Assembly: GCF_001907675.1 (NCBI RefSeq)
Contig: NZ_MPNT01000026.1
Coordinates: 1 to 64,000 of the forward strand
From: Mycobacterium paraffinicum
Lineage (GTDB): Bacteria; Actinomycetota; Actinomycetes; Mycobacteriales; Mycobacteriaceae
Direction of reading: 5' to 3'
Length of the DNA stretch: 64,000 nt
Below are positions 1 through 11,296 of this stretch, piece by piece. The position numbers were made by a program, and so were the translations under genes. The notes below the pieces were generated by a model, which worked only from the letters and a program-made list of their open reading frames with translations, ran no database searches and was not told the origin of the DNA. The first letter of the stretch is position 1, and the number at the start of each line of letters is the position of its first letter.

Positions 1-1396
<1,396 letters not shown>

Positions 1397-2749
1397 CTAG
1401 GCGGTGCGGGCCGGAACGAAGTCCAGCGGCGCCCCCGCTGGGATCAGCTCCTCGGTTTTCACGCTCTCGTCGAACGCCTGGATGAACCGGTAGGCGTGTT
1501 GCATCACCCACCACCGCACCCAGGTCTGGTTGACCGCCTCGCGTTCCTTCGGGTCCTCCAGCAGGTTGGTGATGCGGGCGAAGCCAAGCGGGATCTCCGG
1601 GTCATGGAAGTGCTGCTGCCGCTTGAAGTTGATCTTGAACTGTGACCACTTCACCGCGTGTAGTTCCTCGTTGAGCCATACCATGCAGCCCTCGCGGTTG
1701 GATTCGTTGGCGCCGGCGAAGAACTCGCGCTGGTCGATGCCGTCGATGATGCGGTCGTCGGGGACGTCGCAGCCGGCCCAGCGCAGCAGCGTCGGGAACA
1801 TGTCGGTGACGTGCACCATCTCGTTGCTCTCGCGAGGGTTGACCTTGCCCGGCCAGCGGATCAGGCACGGGGTGCGGATCCCGCCCTCGGCGGAACTGAA
1901 GTAGGAGCCGTCGAAGAAGCCCGCGGTGCCGCGACCGGCCAGGTGGTCCTCGGCGCCGTTGTCGCCGGCGAACACCACGATCGTGTTCTCCTCGATGCCC
2001 AGCTCGGCCAGATAATCGAGAATGCTGCCGAAGTCGTGGTCGAGCATCAGCAGCGAATCACCCCAAGCGCCGTTGGTGCTCTTGCCCTTGAACTCCTCGC
2101 GCACCTCCATCGGGAAGTGCATCAACGAGTGGTTGTGGTACAGGTAGAACGGTTTGCCTGCCTCGACGCTGCGTTTCATGAACGCCTTGGCACGACGGTC
2201 GTATTCGCCGTCCATCTCACCCTTGAGCTTGACCGTCAGCTGCTGGTCGGTGGCGGTGACCCCGTCAGCCTTGGTGCCCTCGTACATATACGAGTAGCCG
2301 TCGCGCTCAGCGTCGTACCACGGGTCGTCGGGCCACAGGCACTCGTCGTAGGTGCGGGCCGGGCCGTACCACTCGTCGAAGCCATGGTCGGTGGGCCAAC
2401 GGCCGTCCTCGGCGCCGATGTGCCATTTTCCGAAACACGCAGTGGCGTAACCGGCCTCGGACAAGATGTCGCCCATGGTGCGTTCCCAGGCGACGATCCC
2501 ACCACCGTTTCCGCCCAATGCGATGGTGTGATTGCCCGACCGGATGGGATAGCGCCCGGTCATCAGTGCCGACCGGGTTGGGGTGCACTGTGGTTCGACC
2601 ACGAAGTGCGACAGCTTCAGCGACTCGGCGGCGAAGGCGTCGGCGCGGGCGGTGTCGGCGCCGCGCAGGATCCCTCCGCCGTAGCAGCCGAGCTCCCCCA
2701 TGCCGAGGTTGTCCACATGGAAGTACACGATGTTGGGTTGTGCGGGCAT
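1397..2749 (-). CDS. Arylsulfatase-family sulfatase (Cys-type, formylglycine dependent)
   Basis: A type I sulfatase that hydrolyses sulfate esters, 450 aa. The signature CTPTRSALMTGR puts the Cys to be converted to formylglycine at residue 55. Metal and active-site elements are visible: HVDNLGMGELG near residue 11, GKWHIG, and FAGDNGAE in the C-terminal half. No signal peptide is visible, so the enzyme is probably cytoplasmic. I chose the ATG at 2749, with AGGTGG seven bases upstream; a TTG 18 bases further up gives a poorer start. The activating enzyme is encoded two genes upstream on the same strand (3738-4607), with a GntR regulator between. The stop codon lies inside the ribosome binding site of the downstream gyrB-like gene. 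The substrate cannot be told from sequence. Confidence 0.9.
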   Translation of the reverse strand: MPAQPNIVYFHVDNLGMGELGCYGGGILRGADTARADAFAAESLKLSHFVVEPQCTPTRSALMTGRYPIRSGNHTIALGGNGGGIVAWERTMGDILSEAGYATACFGKWHIGAEDGRWPTDHGFDEWYGPARTYDECLWPDDPWYDAERDGYSYMYEGTKADGVTATDQQLTVKLKGEMDGEYDRRAKAFMKRSVEAGKPFYLYHNHSLMHFPMEVREEFKGKSTNGAWGDSLLMLDHDFGSILDYLAELGIEENTIVVFAGDNGAEDHLAGRGTAGFFDGSYFSSAEGGIRTPCLIRWPGKVNPRESNEMVHVTDMFPTLLRWAGCDVPDDRIIDGIDQREFFAGANESNREGCMVWLNEELHAVKWSQFKINFKRQQHFHDPEIPLGFARITNLLEDPKEREAVNQTWVRWWVMQHAYRFIQAFDESVKTEELIPAGAPLDFVPARTA

Positions 2750-2808
2750 GACGGTGCCACCTCTCAATTAGTGCGGGATGAATCGTTTTTGCGGTGTGGA
2801 TCGGCCGA

Positions 2809-3612
2809 CTACGGCGGCGGCGGTGCGTCCTCCCGCGTGGCGGTCGTGACCAGTGAGCATCGGTCACCGCGATAGCGCACCGTCTCCAGATCGAACGGTG
2901 TGCCGTCGCGCAAATGGGTCAGGCGGTGCAACAACAGCAGCGGCGCACCGGTGCGGATCTGCAGCAGTGTGGCGGTGTTAGGGTCCGCCACGACGGATTC
3001 GACGGTGATCTCGGCCCAACCCAGGCGCTCGCCCAGTTCCTGCTCGATGAGGGCGAATACGTCCTGCTTGTCGAGTTGGGCGTCCATCGGAATGGCCCCG
3101 ATGCGCAGCGACGTGGTGTCCAGCGACAGCGGCAGCCCTCCGACCGAACGAAGGCGCTCGATGAACAGGATGGGGGCGTTCTCGGGCAGCTGCAGTTTTG
3201 CCGCCACGAACGGGGTGGCGGTGGATTCACGTACGGACAAGACCCTGTTGTCCACTGGAAGCCGGTGCCCCGCAAGGGATTCCGCAAGACCTTCGAGCCG
3301 GTCGAGGTGCTGGCGCAACTTTGCGCCCGTGACGAACGTGCCGGAGCCCTGCACGCGAGTGATCAGACCTTCCCCCCGCAGCAGTTCCAGCGCTTCGCGG
3401 ATGGCGTTGCGGCTCACTCCCAGTTCGGCGGCCAGAGCGGATTCCGACGGCAGCGCCGGGCGGGCGGCGGCCAGTCCGCCATAGGCGCCCTCGAGGATCT
3501 GGCTGCGTAACACGTCGCGGACCCACCGCGCCGCGTCTGCCCGCGTACCGGCGTACTCCCGAGTGACAGGACGGGGAAAGTCCTTAGGAGGAATGTGCGG
3601 GCGCCGGGGCAT
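2809..3612 (-). CDS. GntR-family transcriptional regulator (HutC/UTRA type)
   Basis: A DNA-binding repressor or activator of 267 aa. Residues about 25-95 form a winged helix: the recognition segment reads LPSESALAAELGVSRNAIREALELL, abbreviated here to SESALAAELGVSRNAIR, and is followed by the wing GLITRVQGSGTFV. The remaining C-terminal part resembles the UTRA ligand-binding fold. It lies between the formylglycine-generating enzyme and the sulfatase on the same strand, so it most likely controls that pair, and its ligand may be a sulfated compound or its product. The upstream gap contains a repeated TTACGCC element and a 7-bp inverted repeat that could be its operator. Confidence 0.85.
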   Translation of the reverse strand: MPRRPHIPPKDFPRPVTREYAGTRADAARWVRDVLRSQILEGAYGGLAAARPALPSESALAAELGVSRNAIREALELLRGEGLITRVQGSGTFVTGAKLRQHLDRLEGLAESLAGHRLPVDNRVLSVRESTATPFVAAKLQLPENAPILFIERLRSVGGLPLSLDTTSLRIGAIPMDAQLDKQDVFALIEQELGERLGWAEITVESVVADPNTATLLQIRTGAPLLLLHRLTHLRDGTPFDLETVRYRGDRCSLVTTATREDAPPPP

Positions 3613-3681
3613 GGCCTCACTGTGCCACCAATGACCGGGGGTGGCGGTTAGCGCAATGTTACGCCACCTGGCCGGTGCGTT

Positions 3682-3712
3682 ACGCCGTAGGCCAGGGCAT
3701 ATGCCACGGCGT
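3682..3712. promoter_or_regulatory. Inverted repeat upstream of the GntR gene, candidate operator
   Basis: ACGCCGT and ACGGCGT form a 7-bp inverted repeat with a 17-base spacer. A further GTTACGCC copy lies about 30 bases to the left, near 3658. The element sits in the 125-base gap between the formylglycine-generating enzyme gene and the GntR gene, 70-100 bases before the regulator's start. Autoregulation is an inference. Confidence 0.3.
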
Positions 3713-3737
3713 TATCGACAATGTTTCGCCACTTTTG

Positions 3738-4607
3738 TCAGGAGGCGATGCAGCGGAATCCGATGTGGGTGGTCGCGCTGTCCTGAGACTGCGACGACCG
3801 CGCGGCAGGACGGTATCGATGGCAATACTCCGGTGCACACAGGTGTGAGCCGCCCTTGAGCGTCTGCATCACGGAGGGGTCGCCGGTCGCCGGCGTCGGG
3901 CAACAGCTGGGCGTCGTGTGGTGACCGGCGCTGTAGCGGGTGGTGGTCCACTCCCAGACGTTGCCGATCATGTCGACCAGTCCAAAGTCGTTGGGCGCGA
4001 ACGTGCCTACCGGGGAGGTACCCACCCATCCGAGAGCGCCGTCATTGCGATAAGGGAATTTGCCCTGCCAGGTATTGGCCATGATCTGACCGCCGGGAGC
4101 GACGTCGTCGCCCCACGCATAGGTCGACGACATGCCGGCGCCCGCGGCGTACTCCCACTGCGCTTCGCTGGGCAACCTCCGTCCGGCCCAGCTCGCGTAC
4201 GCGGCGGCGTCCGGATAGGCCACCTGCACCACCGGATGGTCGAGCCGATCTTCGATCGAGGACCCCGGCCCGAAGGGCTGCCGCCAGCAGGCGCCCGGCA
4301 TCCAGGTCCACCACTGCCGCCAGGCGCGCAGATCGACCGGCCCGGAGGTCGGTGTGAACACGAGCGCACCGGGTACCAGGTCCTCGGGCGGCACCCCGGG
4401 GAATGCGGTCGCGTCCAATGCGTTCTCCGCGACGGTGACGTAGCCCGTCTGGTCGACGAATTCGGCAAACTGGGCGTTGGTCACCGGATGACGCTCGATC
4501 GAAAACGGCCGCACGGTCACTTCGCGCACGGGTGCTTCCTCGGCGTAGAAAGTGTCGGACCCCATGAGGAAGTCGCCGCCGGGAAGGTCGATCAACTCGG
4601 TGAGCAT
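3738..4607 (-). CDS. Formylglycine-generating enzyme (sulfatase-activating oxidase)
   Basis: This enzyme oxidises the Cys of the sulfatase CxPxR motif to C-alpha-formylglycine using O2 and copper. The 289-aa protein has the full FGE-sulfatase fold: LPGGDFLMGSD at the N-terminus, RHPVTNAQFAEFV, RRLPSEAQWEYAA, GLVDMIGNVWEWT and a closing GFRCIAS. The catalytic Cys pair is present in HLCAPEYCHRYRP at residues 257 and 262, the five-residue spacing seen in bacterial copper-dependent FGEs. Length fits the family (M. tuberculosis Rv0712 is about 300 aa). It heads the same leftward gene group as the sulfatase, a strong functional link. The two hypothetical alternatives in this fold family, EgtB-like sulfoxide synthase or a kinase-associated domain, lack this Cys pair. 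Confidence 0.93.
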   Translation of the reverse strand: MLTELIDLPGGDFLMGSDTFYAEEAPVREVTVRPFSIERHPVTNAQFAEFVDQTGYVTVAENALDATAFPGVPPEDLVPGALVFTPTSGPVDLRAWRQWWTWMPGACWRQPFGPGSSIEDRLDHPVVQVAYPDAAAYASWAGRRLPSEAQWEYAAGAGMSSTYAWGDDVAPGGQIMANTWQGKFPYRNDGALGWVGTSPVGTFAPNDFGLVDMIGNVWEWTTTRYSAGHHTTPSCCPTPATGDPSVMQTLKGGSHLCAPEYCHRYRPAARSSQSQDSATTHIGFRCIAS

Positions 4608-4779
4608 GCCGCCAGGCTATGCGGTGCGCCGCTCGCCCGCCGGCTGCCGGGTAGGCCCCGCGTGCGTCCACCGCGCCCATGAGGGCGCGCCGCGACCCAC
4701 CGACGGGCGGCCCAAACCCGTCGATACTGTAATAGCGACGGTAGCGCCGCCCGGGGGCCGCCGCGGCGAGAGGAGTCCC

Positions 4780-5619
4780 GTGACACGGCAGCCAACGACA
4801 CCACACGACACCCACCGCCCGCCGGAGGGGGATTGGCTGGGCACGCCCTACCTCACCTTCGAGCGCCAGGGGTCGATCGCGGTGTGCACCATCGACCGTC
4901 CCGAGGCGCGTAACGCCCTGACCCCCGCGATGTACTTCGGGATCCGTTACGCCGTCGGACGTGTCGCCGAGGACCCCGACCTGGCCGGGCTGCTGATCAC
5001 CGGGACCGGGGACGTGTTCGCGCCCGGAGGTGACATGGGCGGCGGGGGAGCCACGGACAACTGGATCACCTTCGGCGGCACGCTCGGCATGGACGTCACG
5101 CCGTTCGACACGGTGCGCACGTCGGCCAAACCCGTCGTCTCGGCGGTCAACGGCCTGTGCCAGGGCGGCGGGTTTCAGATCGCGCTGTGCAGCGATCTGT
5201 CGGTGGTCAGCGAGCGGGCCACCTTCCGCGTGCCCGAGCTGTTCCGCGGCTACGCCGACACCTACTGCAGCCAGATGCTCACCCGCGTCATCGGGCCGGT
5301 GCGCACCCGCGACCTGATGTTCACCGGACGGGTGCTGACCGCCGCGGAGGCCCTGGACTGGGGCCTGGTCACCCGCGTCGTGCCGCACGACGACTTGCTG
5401 GACACCGCGAAAGAGCTACTCGCGCAATGTTGTCGGACCGCGCCGCGCGCCCGCGGTGTCATCAAGTCCAGCATCGACAGCTACCTGGGCCTCTATGACC
5501 GCATCGGCATGACGAGCAGCCTGAGCGACGCGGAGGCGCGCGAGGGCTACCGCGCGTTCAAGGAGCGCCGCTCACCCGACTGGGTGCACCCCGACCTGCG
5601 GGTCGAGGGACGGCTATAA
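4780..5619 (+). CDS. Enoyl-CoA hydratase/isomerase family protein
   Basis: A crotonase-fold enzyme of 279 aa acting on acyl-CoA substrates, usually hydration of a 2-enoyl-CoA in beta-oxidation. The sequence shows the oxyanion-hole segments (GDVFAPGGDMGGG and NGLCQGGGFQIALCSD), DRPEARNALTPAM near the N-terminus, and the trimerisation C-terminus. The start is GTG at 4780, with GAGAGGAG at 4768-4775; the upstream in-frame extension is a shadow. A Glu in VPELFRGYADTY lies where one of the two catalytic acids is expected, but the canonical first Glu is less obvious, so it may be an isomerase or hydrolase rather than a hydratase. It is convergent with the next gene, and the two stop codons overlap by six bases. 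Confidence 0.8.
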   Translation: MTRQPTTPHDTHRPPEGDWLGTPYLTFERQGSIAVCTIDRPEARNALTPAMYFGIRYAVGRVAEDPDLAGLLITGTGDVFAPGGDMGGGGATDNWITFGGTLGMDVTPFDTVRTSAKPVVSAVNGLCQGGGFQIALCSDLSVVSERATFRVPELFRGYADTYCSQMLTRVIGPVRTRDLMFTGRVLTAAEALDWGLVTRVVPHDDLLDTAKELLAQCCRTAPRARGVIKSSIDSYLGLYDRIGMTSSLSDAEAREGYRAFKERRSPDWVHPDLRVEGRL

Positions 5620-6395
5620 GTCGATCCATTCCCCATGGGGAGCGACCCGCAACCGGTCGCCGATCCCGGCCTGGTCGAAGGCCGCGGCGAACTCGTCCAC
5701 GCCCTCGCCGAAGTGGGCCCAGCCGTCGACGTGGGCCGGTATGACGACGCGGGCGCCCAGAATCTCGGCGGCGGCGGCCGCGCGCGCCGAGGTCAGGGTC
5801 AGCGGCCGCCCGCGCTCCTTGGCCGGCACGCTGGCCGCGCCCGCGAACAGCACCGCGACGTCGACGACACCCACCCTGTCGGCCACGTCCTTGACCGCCG
5901 CCATCGAGGCGTTGTCGCCGCTGAGGTACACGGTGGGCAGGTCCGGTCCGGACAGCACGAAGCCGGTCACCTCGCAGTTGACATGGCCGCTCGCGTCACG
6001 CTGGCCGTCGGCCGGCCCGTGCACCGCCGGAACCGCCTGCACCGCAAGCGATCCGGACAGGTCATAGGTGTCCCAGGGCGCGACCCCAACAGCGGGTGGC
6101 CCCAGCCGGGCGGCGCCACCGGGGTGGGTGAGCACCAGCGGCGCGGCCAGGGCCATCCGGCGGCCGTCGTCGTCGAGGTTGTCGGGGTGCTGGTCGTGGC
6201 TGATCAGCACCGCATCCACTGGGCCGAGCGCCTCGGCACTCACCGCCGGGCCGGTCAGCTTGGTCAGATACGCATGGGCACCCGGCGGATCGAACGTCGG
6301 ATCCATCACGATCCGCCGGCCAGCGATGTCGACCACCGTGGTCGGACCGCCGAGCACACTGATCGCACACTCGCGCCGCCACGCATCGACGGCGC

Positions 6396-6399
<4 letters not shown>
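5614..6399 (-). CDS. Metallo-beta-lactamase fold hydrolase, UlaG-like
   Basis: A 261-aa metal-dependent hydrolase. Seen motifs are TTVVDIAGRRIVMDPTFDPPG, shortened here to RRIVMDPTFD, then LISHDQHPDNLD (the HxxxxDNLD-type metal site), VHGP, YLSGDNAS and PAHVDGWAHF near the C-terminus. This order is typical of the UlaG/YqjP-type beta-lactamase superfamily, which contains lactonases and other hydrolases of uncertain substrate. The start ATG at 6399 overlaps the stop of the upstream acyl-CoA ligase in an ATGA junction, so the two are co-translated and may act on the same compound. An in-frame extension to 6507 lies inside the ligase gene and is rejected. Confidence 0.8.
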
Positions 6400-7955
<1,556 letters not shown>

Positions 7956-8106
7956 GAACCCCTCCGAGGTCGGTGTGCTCCAGTCTGTGCTACGCGATCA
8001 TGCCAGGGCGCGCCGGACGGCCTGCCCGTTGCTCTGGGAGGTTCCGCCTACCACTGGTCACCAACAAGTCCTGGCACAACTGTGGCCGCCGTCGCAGGAT
8101 CGAGCC

Positions 8107-8697
8107 ATGCCAGCAAGGACGCGTCTAGCACCGCTGCCACCGGCCACGTTGAGCGCTGATCAACGGGAGCTCTATGACGACATGGCGGCGATGATCGAGG
8201 ACCACTTCGGGGAACTCATCGCCCGCCGCGACGATGGTGCCCTGATCGGCCCCTTCAACGGCTGGCTGCATTTCCCGAATTTCGGGAAGCCGGCCTGGGC
8301 GTTCAACAAGGCGCTCTGGGAGCACAGCGTGCTGCCCGCGACGGTCCATCAGCTGGTGATCCTGGTGACCGCCGCCAAGTTCGGTGCCCGCTACGAGATG
8401 TACGGCCACGAGTACTTCGCGCGCCGCGCGGGGCTGCCCGACCGGACAATCGCGACCATCGCCGCCGGCGAGCGGCCCAGCGACCTCAGCGGTGACCAGG
8501 CGGTCGCCTACGACATGGCGGCGGCGCTGAACCGTGGCGGGGTGCTTCCTGAGACGACGTACCAGGCGGTGAGACGCACGTTCGGTGAGCGGGGCCTGGC
8601 CGAAATCGTTTTTCTTGTCGGCTGCTTCTCCATGGTGGCCGTCACCCTCAACGCGTTCGATGCGTCGGTTCCGGGACGAGAGGGGGACGGCGAATAG
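8107..8697 (+). CDS. Carboxymuconolactone decarboxylase family protein
   Basis: A 196-aa protein of the CMD/AhpD-like all-helical fold. The core segment VTAAKFGARYEMYGHEYFARRAGL carries the Glu and His of the family's E-x-x-x-H helix. The CxxC pair that gives AhpD its disulfide reductase activity is absent, which argues against a peroxiredoxin role and for the carboxymuconolactone-type or an uncharacterised subgroup. The start at 8107 was chosen because coding character begins there; the longer in-frame extension overlaps the divergent ligase promoter and gene. No pca gene is adjacent, since the pca cluster is 23 kb away, so a role in protocatechuate breakdown is only a possibility. Confidence 0.75.
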   Translation: MPARTRLAPLPPATLSADQRELYDDMAAMIEDHFGELIARRDDGALIGPFNGWLHFPNFGKPAWAFNKALWEHSVLPATVHQLVILVTAAKFGARYEMYGHEYFARRAGLPDRTIATIAAGERPSDLSGDQAVAYDMAAALNRGGVLPETTYQAVRRTFGERGLAEIVFLVGCFSMVAVTLNAFDASVPGREGDGE

Positions 8698-8739
8698 CCG
8701 TGCACGCCTTGCTAACTCGCCTGCGCCAGTCCGCCGCCG

Positions 8740-9315
8740 TCACTCCATGGAGCGGATCATCATCCCGCCGTCGTCCACGGCCTGCGGGGTCGCGTTGTTG
8801 TTCTGCCGGAAGTCGATGAAGGCCGACCGCTGATTAGACGTGTTCAGCAGCTCGGTGAACGTGCCCAGGACGGGGATGGGGCCGCCCGGGGCCGGGACGT
8901 TGGCCGTGTAGTCGATGGACGCTTGAAGCTGAAAGTTCGCGCTCTGCAGCGGCTGCGTGTTGGGGGCGGTCAGATTCTTCATGTCGCCCAGGCCGGACGA
9001 CGACGCGTACTCGTCGATGTCGGCCTGCAACACCGCGCCGACATCCGTCGCGCCGGCCGGCTTGACCGCGACCCGCAGCTGCGCGCTGCCGTCGGCGTTG
9101 TTGAATGCCACCCAATTCGGGCCGCGGTGCCCGAGCGTCCAACCGGGAGCGGGGACGATCGAGACGCCCTGGGCAACCTCGACCGGCTCGGTCGAGGCGA
9201 GCCGCACCGGCGCCGAAGGAGCGGTGGGGAAGAGGACGATCGCCGCCGTCACGGCGGTGGCGACGGCCAGGGTGGCGGCTGCCCGCCGCGGACGTATGGG
9301 TGTCGACGAGAACAT
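8740..9315 (-). CDS. Mycobacterial exported or membrane-anchored protein of unknown function
   Basis: The 191-aa product begins with a short basic segment (SSTPIRPRR), then a single hydrophobic helix of about 20 residues and an Ala/Pro linker. This looks like a signal peptide or N-terminal anchor. The remainder is predicted to be outside the membrane and begins GVSIVPAPGWTL, with regions NADGSAQLRVAV and LGTFTELLNTS. I recognise it as similar to a group of mycobacterial exported proteins with no known function. The start ATG at 9315 has AGGAG seven bases upstream; the longer frame to 9372 lacks such a site. It is divergent from the SDR gene at 9494. Confidence 0.7.
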   Translation of the reverse strand: MFSSTPIRPRRAAATLAVATAVTAAIVLFPTAPSAPVRLASTEPVEVAQGVSIVPAPGWTLGHRGPNWVAFNNADGSAQLRVAVKPAGATDVGAVLQADIDEYASSSGLGDMKNLTAPNTQPLQSANFQLQASIDYTANVPAPGGPIPVLGTFTELLNTSNQRSAFIDFRQNNNATPQAVDDGGMMIRSME

Positions 9316-9493
9316 GCGCTGGCTCCTGCTCGGGGTCTGGGCAAACTGGGGATTCGCCGCTGCTTCTAACACTCTCCCCGCACGCGAGCCCTGTCCAAGA
9401 CCGCGCGGCGATTTGATAATAGTTCTCCTCTATCGAAACCGGCTGTGTCAACATGTCTGCGGCCCAACCGACCTTCGACCGAGGGGACCAGAC

Positions 9494-10282
9494 GTGGCGA
9501 TCCCAGAGCGTGACCGCTCTCGCACCTTCATAGTGACGGGCGCCGCGTCCGGAATCGGCCTGGCGACCGCTCGGCGCCTGATCGCCGAGGGCGGCACGGT
9601 GATCGGCGCCGACCTGGCCGACGCGCCCGACCTGGGCCCGGCGTTCACGTTCGTGACCGCCGACGTCACCGACGAAGCCGCGATCGCCGCGGTGTTGGCC
9701 GCCGTGCCCGACCGCCTCGACGGCGTGCTGCACGCGGCCGGCGTCGCCGGCGGCGGCCCGGCCCATCTACTCGACCGAGCCGAGTGGGACCGGGTGATCG
9801 GGATCAACCTCACCGGAACGTTCCTGGTCGCCAAGGCGGCGCTGGCCCGGATGATCGAGCAGCCCCGGGTCGACGGCGAACGGGGTTCGCTGGTGACCGT
9901 CGCCAGCGTCGAGGGCCTGGAAGGCACGGCGGGCGGCAGCTCGTACAACGCGGCCAAGGGCGGCGTTGTCCTGCTCACCAAGAACATCGCGCTCGACTAC
10001 GGTCCGAGCGGCATCCGGGCCAACGCCATCTGCCCCGGCTTCATCGAAACGCCAATGGCGCAAAGCGTCTTCGGCCTGCCCGGCATGGAGGGCCCGCTGC
10101 GTTCTATCACCGAAGAACACGCCCTGCAACGGCTGGGCCAGCCGGAGGAGGTCGCGGCCATGGCGGCGTTCCTGCTGTCGCCCGACGCCTCCTTCGTCAG
10201 CGGCCAGGCCATCGCCGTCGACGGCGGCTACACCGCCGGCCGCGATCACGGTGTCGTCAAACTCTTCGGCTTTCCCGAATAG
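9494..10282 (+). CDS. Short-chain dehydrogenase/reductase
   Basis: An NAD(P)-dependent oxidoreductase of 262 aa with a Rossmann fold. The cofactor motif is TGAASGIG near residue 15, an acidic residue follows the second strand (GADLADAPD, suggesting NAD preference), and the catalytic Ser-Tyr-Lys appears as VASVEGLEG with SSYNAAKGG. The C-terminus VSGQAIAVDGGYTAG is typical of classical SDRs. The GTG start at 9494 is preceded by GAGGGG. The catalytic Ser is followed by an acidic loop unusual enough that the substrate remains open. The catalase-related gene starts 17 bases downstream, suggesting co-transcription. Confidence 0.85.
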   Translation: MAIPERDRSRTFIVTGAASGIGLATARRLIAEGGTVIGADLADAPDLGPAFTFVTADVTDEAAIAAVLAAVPDRLDGVLHAAGVAGGGPAHLLDRAEWDRVIGINLTGTFLVAKAALARMIEQPRVDGERGSLVTVASVEGLEGTAGGSSYNAAKGGVVLLTKNIALDYGPSGIRANAICPGFIETPMAQSVFGLPGMEGPLRSITEEHALQRLGQPEEVAAMAAFLLSPDASFVSGQAIAVDGGYTAGRDHGVVKLFGFPE

Positions 10283-10299
10283 CGCCTTAAGATTCGCCC

Positions 10300-11232
10300 A
10301 TGGTCACACCTGATGAGGCGATCGAGGCGATTCGAGGCACCGGCGGCGCGCAGCCGGGTTGTCGCGCGCTGCACGCCAAAGGCACGCTCTACCGCGGCAC
10401 CTTCACCGCGACCCCCGACGCGGTCATGCTTTCGCGCGCAAAGCATCTCGACGGCTCGACGGTCCCGGCGCTGATCCGCTTCTCCAACGGCGCCGGCAAT
10501 CCCAAGCAGCGCGACAACGTGCCGGGGATCCGCGGCATGGCGGTGAAATTCACCCTGCCCGACGGCTCCACCACCGACGTGTCGACGCAGACCGCCCGGC
10601 TGTTCGTCTCGAGCACACCCGACGGATTCGTCGATCTGCTCAAGGCGATGCGGCCCGGCCTGACCACGCCGCTGCGCATGGCCAAATACTTCCTCACCCA
10701 TCCCCGGCTGCTCGGCGCGCTGCCGGTGGTGCGCGACGCCAACAAGATCCCGGCCAGCTACGCCACCACCGAATACCACGGCCTGCACGCCTTCCGCTGG
10801 GTCGCCGCCGACGGCAGCGCCAGATTCGTTCGCTACCACCTGGTTCCGGCCGCCGCGCAGACTTACCTGTCCGCGTCGGCTGCCCAGGGCGAGGGCGCGG
10901 ACTTCCTCACCGACGAGCTGAACGCCCGCCTGGACGGCGGGCCGGTGCGGTTCGAATATCGGGTGCAGATCGCCGGGCCCGCCGACTCCACGGTGGACCC
11001 ATCCGCGGCATGGCAGAGCACTCAGATCGCGACCGTCGGCACCATCGAGATCACCGGCCTGGAGACGGAGCGTGAGCACGGCGGCGACATCGTCGTGTTC
11101 GACCCGATGCGCGTGACCGACGGCATCGAGCCCTCCGACGATCCGGTCCTGCACTTCCGGACGCTCGCGTATTCGGCGTCGGTCAAGCTGCGCACCGGCG
11201 TCGACCGCGGCGCCGAGGCGCCGTCCGCCTGA
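10300..11232 (+). CDS. Catalase-related haem peroxidase (mini-catalase)
   Basis: A 310-aa, roughly 33-kDa protein with the catalase core but without the long arms of full catalases. The distal haem His lies in ALHAKGTLYRGTF, followed by PALIRFSNGAGN and NVPGIRGMAVKF, the counterparts of the conserved catalase segments. The proximal Tyr is in FRTLAYSASVKL near residue 290. A 33-kDa catalase-related protein of this type from M. avium subsp. paratuberculosis has been crystallised and shown to act as an organic peroxidase rather than a strong catalase. The same activity is expected here. The start ATG has only a weak Shine-Dalgarno sequence. Confidence 0.85.
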   Translation: MVTPDEAIEAIRGTGGAQPGCRALHAKGTLYRGTFTATPDAVMLSRAKHLDGSTVPALIRFSNGAGNPKQRDNVPGIRGMAVKFTLPDGSTTDVSTQTARLFVSSTPDGFVDLLKAMRPGLTTPLRMAKYFLTHPRLLGALPVVRDANKIPASYATTEYHGLHAFRWVAADGSARFVRYHLVPAAAQTYLSASAAQGEGADFLTDELNARLDGGPVRFEYRVQIAGPADSTVDPSAAWQSTQIATVGTIEITGLETEREHGGDIVVFDPMRVTDGIEPSDDPVLHFRTLAYSASVKLRTGVDRGAEAPSA

Positions 11233-11296
11233 CGCAGAGCGGCATCCGGCGGTCGCCCGCGGGCCGAAACGGGTGGCGGGCTAGGGTTTTTCTTCA

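Noticed and set aside
8107..8697. Assignment of the CMD-family protein as PcaC
   Set aside because: It is 23 kb from the pca genes, is longer than PcaC and resembles other CMD-family groups; the function is left open.
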